From NCBI GenBank assembly GCA_029204225.1, contig CM055101.1, positions 5,831,246 through 5,895,245 on the forward strand: a stretch of DNA of 64,000 nucleotides, in the 5' to 3' direction. How positions within the stretch are numbered: position 1 is the stretch's first letter; each line of letters opens with the position of its first letter. A model generated the notes under the pieces. That model saw nothing but the letters and a program-made list of their open reading frames with translations, was not told where the DNA came from and searched no databases. A program made the position numbers and the translations under genes. The DNA is from Diphasiastrum complanatum (taxonomy: Eukaryota > Streptophyta > Lycopodiopsida > Lycopodiales > Lycopodiaceae). Below, one piece after another: positions 23,201 to 32,400 of the stretch.

Positions 23201-26200
23201 CTTGGAGAAAAGGCGAGGGTTGCCATTATACCACCCGCTGTTGTTTTGTCCTTGCCTCTTGAATAATAAGTTTACGCCGTAACCATTGGCAGTGAGTAAG
23301 GTCATCATGTATGTAAATTTGAGAGCCTCAGAGAGTATTAAGCGCACGAAGAACTGTTTGCCGGTCGTCCATAGTTTGGAATTTGACAAATAATACCTTC
23401 GGATCATGCTGGAGGTGCCAAGCATACTGGATACCTGGAACTGAGAGCCCCATGCGTGAAGTAAACAAAGAGGTAACCTGGTCCCATGTTGTGCCCTCAG
23501 CAGGAAGACCCCGGAATCTTAAGTTGAGCTTTTTGTCATCCCGACGTTGTTGTTCTGCCAAGACGCCTTGTGCCGTGGTGTCTAAAGAGGGTGCTTGTTA
23601 CGAGCTCGTGACCAGTGCCGAACCCTAGAGAATGCAGATAGGTCAGATACCACAGTCAGGGTCGTGTCCAGCATACACGACCAACAAGGCAAGACAATGT
23701 GAGTAGTGTGCCCCAGCACGGTCCATAGCCATGGCGGGCCTAACACGGTCTAGGGACCCTGTCAGCAGGACAGGGAACACAGTCTAGGGACCCTCCCTGT
23801 CAGCAGGACAGGGCCCCCAGTTGGGTCCCGACGTGCAGTCGGCCACGTCAGTGACACGTGGCCGACACTTGGCAGTTGCATGCTACCAGTCCTCACACTG
23901 GGCTAGGAGGGGCTTACTCTATATCGGGGAGTAGGCAAGGTTGGGTGGATCGGTTAGTGTTTGCCCTATTGTGGTGTTAGGATCTATTACACTGGTATCA
24001 GAGCCATTTATATCTTTGGGAGATTAGTAGTAGCAGTAGAGAAAGCTATCAGAGGATAGGAAAAATCTCTCAGATTCTCAGAGAGGAATAGAGGAGGAGA
24101 ATCGCTGTAGGTGCAGCCTTCAAACTCTTGAATTTCATTGAGAATTTATAGTAGTAAGGAGTCAAATTCCTTGTATAGGTAACTCGCTGGAAAGGCAGCT
24201 GTTTACCACTGATTTCAGAGAGTTTTGTACAGATTTCTTAACGAAATTAGAGTAGGAAATAGTAAGCACATCCATCGCTGTAAATTCAGAGACCTACCTC
24301 TCGTTTCCAAGTGAAATTTCAGTAGTTCTCAGCGAATTTGAAGCCAATAAGAGATGAGCAGGGTCAGTGCTGCCAGTACCTCTGAAATTCCAGATTTTTG
24401 ACAAAGTTTTGGGCCTTAACTTGGACGATTCTGAGTAATAGTACTTCTGCCAATTCAGCAAGCAGGGGTTTTTTGGAATTTCAGAATTCAGAAGTGCCTT
24501 TGGATTTTAAATTTGGTTTTTTGTGGACCAATTTGGGTGCTGTCAAATCAGCGAGGGGGGATAGCAAAAGAGTTCAGATCTTTTTTGCACTTTTTTCCGC
24601 CTTCTATTCAAACTTCTCAGAGCCACAGGTTTGCTAGCAAGCTAGTGAGCTGTTCTACTCAAGGAACTGAAAATTTTGACACCATTTTGGAGCTTCAAAC
24701 TGGGATTTTCCGGAACAGCAGGTCTGAGAATTTGGGTAAAAGAGCTGAGGGTCTCCAAGGTATTGTGGTCCCTTTACCATCAGTAGGAGACTAGGCGAGG
24801 TCACCTATGAACTAGAACTCCCACACAGTAGTAAGGTTTTTCCAGTCTTTCATGTAAGTCAGTTACAAAAAGCCTTAACCAGATCAGAAAATCTGGTAGG
24901 GGACAGTGTTCTAGTTCTCCCATTGGATCCTCAGCAACCTCCACATGAACCAGAGGAGATTCTTGATAGTAGAGAGACGCAGACTCATCATACTCGATAC
25001 CGAGAATATCTGGTCAAGTGGAATGATCAGCCTGTTGAGAATGCCACTTGGGAAAGAGGCAGCAGACTTTGTCTTAGAGGACCAAGACGGTTCTTAAGGG
25101 GGAGGGAGTGTTACGAGCTCGTGACCAGTGCCGAACCCTAGAGAATGCAGATAGGTCAGATACCACAGTCAGGGTCGTGTCCAGCGTACACGACCAATAG
25201 GGCAAAACAGTGTGAGTAGTGTGCCCCAGCACGGTCCATAGCCATGGCGGGCCTAACACAGTATAGGGACCCTGTCAGCAGGATAGGGCCCCCAGTTGGG
25301 TCCTGATGTGCAGTCGGCCACGTCAGTGACGTGGCCGACACTTGGCAGTTGCATGCTACCAGTCCTCACACTGGGCTAGGAGGGGCTTACTCTATATCAG
25401 GGAGTAGGCAAGGCAAGGTTGAGTGGATCAGCTAGTGTTTGCCCTACTGTGGTGTTAGGATCTATTACAGTGCTACAGAAGACGAAGAGGTGGTAGATGA
25501 TCTCAGGATAGAAGCCCATGATTTGGTCTCATGTACTTCTTGCTCGAGAGTAGGTACCTTTTGTACATGTTCCATCGTCTCATATAGCTATTGTTCAAGA
25601 ACGGGAATCCGGGCAGTGCACTCAATGGTGTCATGTATTTGGCACTCACGTAGGGGAAGCTTATTCATGGATGAGTGTCAATCGTGGCAGTCCTAGTAAG
25701 CAAATCCGCACGAAGTTCATTGAGTTATAAAAGAAAAGCGGCAAATTGCTTTTTCAGTGAGGAGATGTTCTTAGGAGTGGTGTGCCGCGTGTAGGTGTGG
25801 CATGTGTCTCCCATAGTAGCTGAGGACTAGGCAGCGACCTATGGCGGTCGGCGCTGACAGAATCGGTAGGCATGGTGGACGCAGTTTCCAAAGTACGAAG
25901 ACGTTTGCGAGAGCCTGTAGACATAAACTTCTTAGCACGCTTTGTGTGCAAGACAAAGCATGGAGGCAGGTGAAACGAAGCCATAGGATGATTTCCAAGA
26001 GATAGACCAGAGAGGAAGCAAAATCCTAATCAAGCAGTTTTACAAAAATGAGCGTAACTTTTTCATACGAAGTCCGATTGACCCGAAAATTGATTCAAAT
26101 CGAAGGTAAGACAGAGCACTACGCAGTCGTTAGCCTGTACTTGCAGTAAGGTACGGATCCATACGGATTTTATAGATTGCAAAAATTTTGAGATCAAGAA

Positions 26201-26352
26201 AAATCAAAATTTCAAAACTCAAATTGTTGAGGATCTATTGCAATGAAATCTTGAGAAACAAGCTAGCTAAAAGTGAGGCAAGAAAGTGTCATGCACATAA
26301 AAGGTAGATCTAGCCACATAGAAAGCTAGAAAGAAGTGAGAGGAGATGAAAG

Positions 26353-26410
<58 letters not shown>

Positions 26411-29400
26411 TATTAATGTTTTTCCATGCCAAAAGGCATATAAGACGAATAAGTACATATCATGTGTGTAGAACAAATGGGCGCGTACGAAAACGTCTCC
26501 GAGTACATAACGAAAATGCATATAATGTAAATCTAGGTACATATACCAATGATAAAGAAACTACATAGGTATGAATCATGAACTGGCTATGAACGAAAGA
26601 AGCCTCAGATCATGTCTTGGAGGTGGTGGTGATGCTGTTGCTGTTGCTACTGAAGAAGGATGTAATACAAGCTGAACTAGGAAGTATAACTGGGATGTGC
26701 CGCCGATGTCCAATATGAGAGGGACCTCTCCTCGTGATAGAGTTGCATAGGGACGTGTGGGCTCTAAATATGGGAGAGCCTCGGGGTCCCATCCACTCCC
26801 ATTGCGGATACAATTTTGGAACTTCAATGGGATTCATTCACTGTCCATAATTAAAGTCCTTTATGATTTTATGGACGGTGGAGATATTATGTTCTTCATG
26901 GAGACACATGAGAATCAGGATTGTGGCTTATTGACATCTCCCGAATTCACTTGGGACTTGGTTTATAGAGCAGAGATGAGATTTGTGAGAGGTAGAGGAT
27001 CATTTGGTGTTGCTTGTTTATATGGATATATCTTATGATTGGTACTTACAATGATGAGACAAGAGGAGCAAGCATGCTATATTTGGGTCAGTCTACAACA
27101 TGCCTCTTGGCTCTTAGCATCCCCATTCTTGCCACCTCTTGTAACTCTATTTATTGTACTCCTCAAAAGGGAGAATAAATTTCAGGTGATTGAATCAAGC
27201 TTTTCTTTGCTTTCTACCTTGCTGTCCCACGAATTTTGTGAGCGCTATTCTTCTTGCAAGTAGATTAAGGCCGATTGCTAGCTTCAAACATTTGGTATTA
27301 GAGCAGGATAGGGTAGCACACATTTAGGGAGTATTCCAGGTCGATTTGATCAATGGAGCTTTTGCTTTAGCCTTTCTACATTTCTATAGGAAAGGTGCAC
27401 TCTCCTAGTAGGCAGCTGATTTTGGATTTTTTTTCTCAAATGTTTGCAGTGGAATATGTTTCTATAAGAGTTTGGTATTTGTTAGAAGTGAAAAACAGCC
27501 CATTGAAATGGTTGATTTCTCTTCTTCTTTTGTAGATTCTCAGATAGGGAGTTAAAAAACCAACAACCATAGAAAGTGTTAGCTAATTAGGCAACATTAA
27601 TTTGCTGGTTTTTGAGTGCGTTAATTTCTGGATTCTCTAGTTTTCTGTTTGAGATGACAACTTTTGTGAAGGAATGTGTTTTTATGAGGGTCTAGGATTT
27701 ATCATAAGTGAAAGGCAGCCCATTGGATAGGTTGATTTCTCTTCTTTTTTTGTAGATCCTCAGGCTAGGGAGTTAGAAACTAACGGCTATAGAAAGTGCT
27801 AGCTTATCAGGCAACATCAGTTTGTTGATTTTTGAGTGCATTGATGTTTGAATTCTATAGTTGTATGTTTGGGACAACAACTTCAATTCTTCTTGTAGCA
27901 AGATGGGTGATAGACTTGATTCTTTGGTCTTGAGTGAGTCTAACAAACTTGACGGTATCAATTATCAAGCATGGCATTTCAACCTTATGGGACATTAATT
28001 TGAGATCAGTCCAATCATGGGCACAACATCGTTACTACTCCCCAATTAAGATTCCCTCAAGGGTGGCCTATGAGTATACTTATACTCTCTAAGGCTCCTC
28101 CACAACGAGGAGTGAACTGTGACAACTCAGTAGCCTAACTGGGCCACCTCAGCCTCTCCCTTTGTGAGTCACTGCTAGCACCATGCAAATCCATCATTAA
28201 GTGTTTTAGGTCTCTAAACCATTATTTATGACTTTAATTCCACGAGGGGCCCAACGTCTTATAGCCATAATCGATTTACGGGTTGAAATAGTCCTATTGA
28301 CCTCCTTACGAGACATTAATCCGAGATCAATCCAATTGTGGGCATGACAAGAAAGGTATGGAGTCATGATAGGCTCAAGGGCTTTCTCTATAGCATCATC
28401 CATAGAAGCCTAAGGATCCTCACTAGGGGATGAAGAGGCCATAACAAAAGAAGTGAGAAAGATGGAGAAATAGACAAAAAAGGAAATGGACGATGGACAG
28501 GAAATAGGAAGTTATGGAAGGGTACTGGAAATGGGTGATGGACAGCAAGCAGAATGGATGGAGTATATGCTGGAAATGGGCGATGAAGACCTGCTAAAAA
28601 GAGGCAAAGTGTTGGAAATTTTGAGCAAGATGATACGCATGTTGAGAAGATGAACTTGCCAAAATAGCTGCCAGAAAAGATAGTGTGCCTCTAAAATAGC
28701 CGGAAATAATTTGCTAAGTTTTTCTTGCCTTAAACTGAATCCAAGATTTTAGCATCAATGAAGCATAAAGATAATAAAATGAGTAGCTTAAGCTAATCCC
28801 TACAAGAATAGCTAAGAAACATCACATAAAGTCATACCCTAATGCTACAAGCAATGAAAGGAGAAGGCTAATGAGGACTAAGAGAGAGATCAATATCATA
28901 AGTTGTTAAATGAATCACAAGGTCTGCTACTTATACCCATAGAAAAGCCCTAAAAGGAAGCTTCTAGAGGATAAGATTGACGAAATTAGTCTCAAGGAGG
29001 GATAATAGTGTGCCCTCCCAGTAGACCTATGACCCAACTAGGTGGCCCCGTTTCTCAATAATATGACCCAAATAGCAACTAGACTAATTAATTGGGCCAT
29101 AGGCTAGTACATGAATAAAAAGGGCCCAAGGCCTGCTTATGCATAAAATAAGGCAATAAAAGAGGGGCGTAGTGAATGTAATGAGCCAAGTCCATAACTA
29201 CATCCTCCATTTGAACAGTCCTAATGACCTCTTTGAGATGTTCTAAAAGGTACTAGCCTACACGTAATGCCCTAGCTTTCAAGATAAGACTCAGCAATAG
29301 TTGCAATCTTTCCAATAATTGGTATGCTGGCAACCAAGTCACATGTCCTCTGAACATCAGTGAAGCAATAGAAAAGTGTTCAGTGATTTTAGTCCCTTCT

Positions 29401-32400
29401 ATGATAGCTGTGGGTGTAATATATATATTACATGGTGGAATGCATACTTGAAATCAGACTGATTGAGGTCGCAAAGCTGTCAGATCTCTTTATCTTTGTT
29501 CAACATAAGCACAAGAATCATTCCACAAAGCTAACATGTAGTATATGGCTGATTGTAATAGTGAGACAGCTGTTTGATTTTATAGGATCTCCAGCTTTAG
29601 GATCAGATAATGTCTGTACACTAAGATTGACAAAAACCGATGTGACAAAGGAGCTGAAGAGATTTGCAATTGGAGAGGTGGCATCATGAGTGTGGATGGG
29701 GTCGCTCTCAAGATCCTGACATGGGGGATTTCATCTTCTCAATTCTCTCAAGAATCATCCATTTCTAATTTGTAGGATTTAGAAAGATGATAATGATTAT
29801 GTAAGTTAGTACGGCAGTGGTGTGAGATATCCAAGTTTGGGGATCAGAAAGTGTAGATGGGGGGATGGGGAAGAGTCATCTGGGTGGTGAAAAATGAGAA
29901 CTGTGAAGAATATGGAGATGACTATTGGCATAGCAATTGTCAGGCCTTTTTGTCTTTGAAATGTGCATGCAGCTAATTATTTTAAGTTCACTTTGTGCAC
30001 CTTTTGACCTACCATGGGCGGAGGACTATTCAAACAAGAAACTGAGAATTGTCATACTAGTTCCAATGTTTTGTTACCCCCCTGCCTTCATTGCTTCCAA
30101 ACTGTAATTGTTCATTAGTGAGATAGTTTTTGCTGGTTTGCAGTCTGCTGCTGTCATATTAGTTTTCAGGGTTTTCATATTTTTGCTTAGATGGTAACTT
30201 GAAGATCTTGTGTTCTAGGTACTGTCAATGTCCACCCCAGCTTGTTGCCTTTATATCGTGGTGCTGCTCCTGTGCAACGAGCAATACAGGTAATAATAGT
30301 CAGAATTTTTCTGTCCAATTTTTCCTTCACTATAGTGTCCTCTTAGCTTTAAAGAAGAGATAAACACTCAGAGGGATGCGGTCTTCATACAAATGCACAA
30401 AAGCCAATGTGGATGGATCTTTATGCATGTGACCTACACCTGCTCGTATGATGATGATGTCAGTAGGAATGTTGTTGTAGCATATATTTATACTGCAGAT
30501 GATTGAGTTTAGAGCTGCGGACTTTCTGGGTACGTGTAATATATTGAGGATTCTGAACAAGAGATATGAATAAGGATCCAGATAGCTTGTGCAGGATGGT
30601 GTAAAGGTTACAGGTGTGACAATAGCATATACTGTTCGATCTCTAGATTCAGGACCTATAATTGCATGGGAGAGCCTCGAGGTTGATTCAGACATTAAGG
30701 TATGTGAAACAGTCTTCCTTTTCAGTGTATGGTGTATTGAGAGTCGGTACAGTTGATTATCCATAAAATTGCTCAATAATGTCTGAGACTCTGAAGCATA
30801 GAAACGTGGCATATGGAATGACCTTGTTCTGAAGGTCATATGGAGCGCAGCATTAAGTATGGAAAGTAGTATTTTTACATCTAAAAAAATCAACTGGTTA
30901 AATATGTTCTGTTATATGGAATGGAACATGCCTAAATATCCGAAGCAGGTAGCTGTCTCATTTGACTTTTGACTTGTAATCTTAATCTTGCAGGCACCAA
31001 AGCTTCAATCCTTACTATTTGCAAAAGGTTGGTCATCATCAGAAAAAGCTCTTTAAGTTTACCCCCAGTTGTAGGTATTTTTTGGGCTGGTTGAATTGAC
31101 ACTCCAAATAACAACAATCCGTAAGGCTATACAAAGAGGATAAGCATGATTATCGGTATTTGTTGTGATTTTAGACAGCCTTCTTACAGGATAAGGTTTC
31201 CCCTTCTGTTGAGCTACGAAATGAAGCTCCAGTTTTTGCATGAGCATGGTGAAGCTTGTTCTTGTGTTAAGTGGCACAGTGGAAGACAAATTTCAAATTT
31301 CAATTTGGTTGGTGAGATGCATGCTACCAATTTTGGGTTAAGACAGAGTGCACTTAAAAAATCTTTTTATGTAACTTGTCTTAGCTTCTCACTCAGCAGG
31401 AACCAGGCTGCTACTTAGGGAGCTTCCAAGCATTTTGGATGGATTGGCTGTCCAGAGCTCCAAGGAGCAAGATCATTCTAGTGCTTCCCTAGCCCCTAAG
31501 GTAAATCATCCCATGATCATGTATAATGAAAAATTTAGTAATTACTTTGAAGCAAAATTAATTTGACTTACCATATGAAGCACAGGTCTGGAGCATATGA
31601 AATAACCACGTTTGGAACATGGGAATTTCTCCCAGGTTCTGTACAGTACGACATTCCTATTTCTATATTTTTTACATTGAAAAATTAATATGTTTTTTGG
31701 TTGTACTTATGTACCCCCTGAAATCCAATGCAATGGACATCTTTGGTGTGAAGAGCTCACCAACCGAAGCTAGAGCAGTCAATCATTCACTTAAACTAAT
31801 AGCTCCAGATTCTTGCTAGCTATATATTTATTGCAGCAAAATCAACGGGTCATTACTTTATTTTTCAACAAGCGAAGCTGGATTATGCTCCCTGATCTAC
31901 CTTTTTATGTTTGTGGGCCATGGGCCACTGGTGTATGCTGTCTCCTGGGGGCTATGGTTTGTGACTTTCTTACAACTAAACTTTGCCAAACTTGCAAAAT
32001 GTCAACTCCAGTCTCCTGGAGCAAAGATCAGTCTCGCTTTCCGCTGACAAAGAATCAAGGATACAATTGATAGATCTAGTGGAGTACTTGTGTGTTCTTT
32101 TTGGATTTCTGGTTTTTCTTGCCTGATCCACTGGTTTTGGAATTGAAAAAAGGACCAGAGATGTGTTTTTAAGTACGTGCTCTCAAGTTAATCGTACCCT
32201 AGGTAATCTGAATCCTGGGTCATAGATAGCCGCGTATCATTCATTCATCAAAATAGGCTGTTGTAACATGGTCTGAGTAGAAAGATGACCGTTGAGGTTT
32301 GTTTGGGCAAGTTCTGCCCAAACCTTCCAGGCCGAAAACTGTTCACATTTTTGAATTTACCATTGAGATGTACTATTGCCTTCAGAAAGTGCATTTTTGG

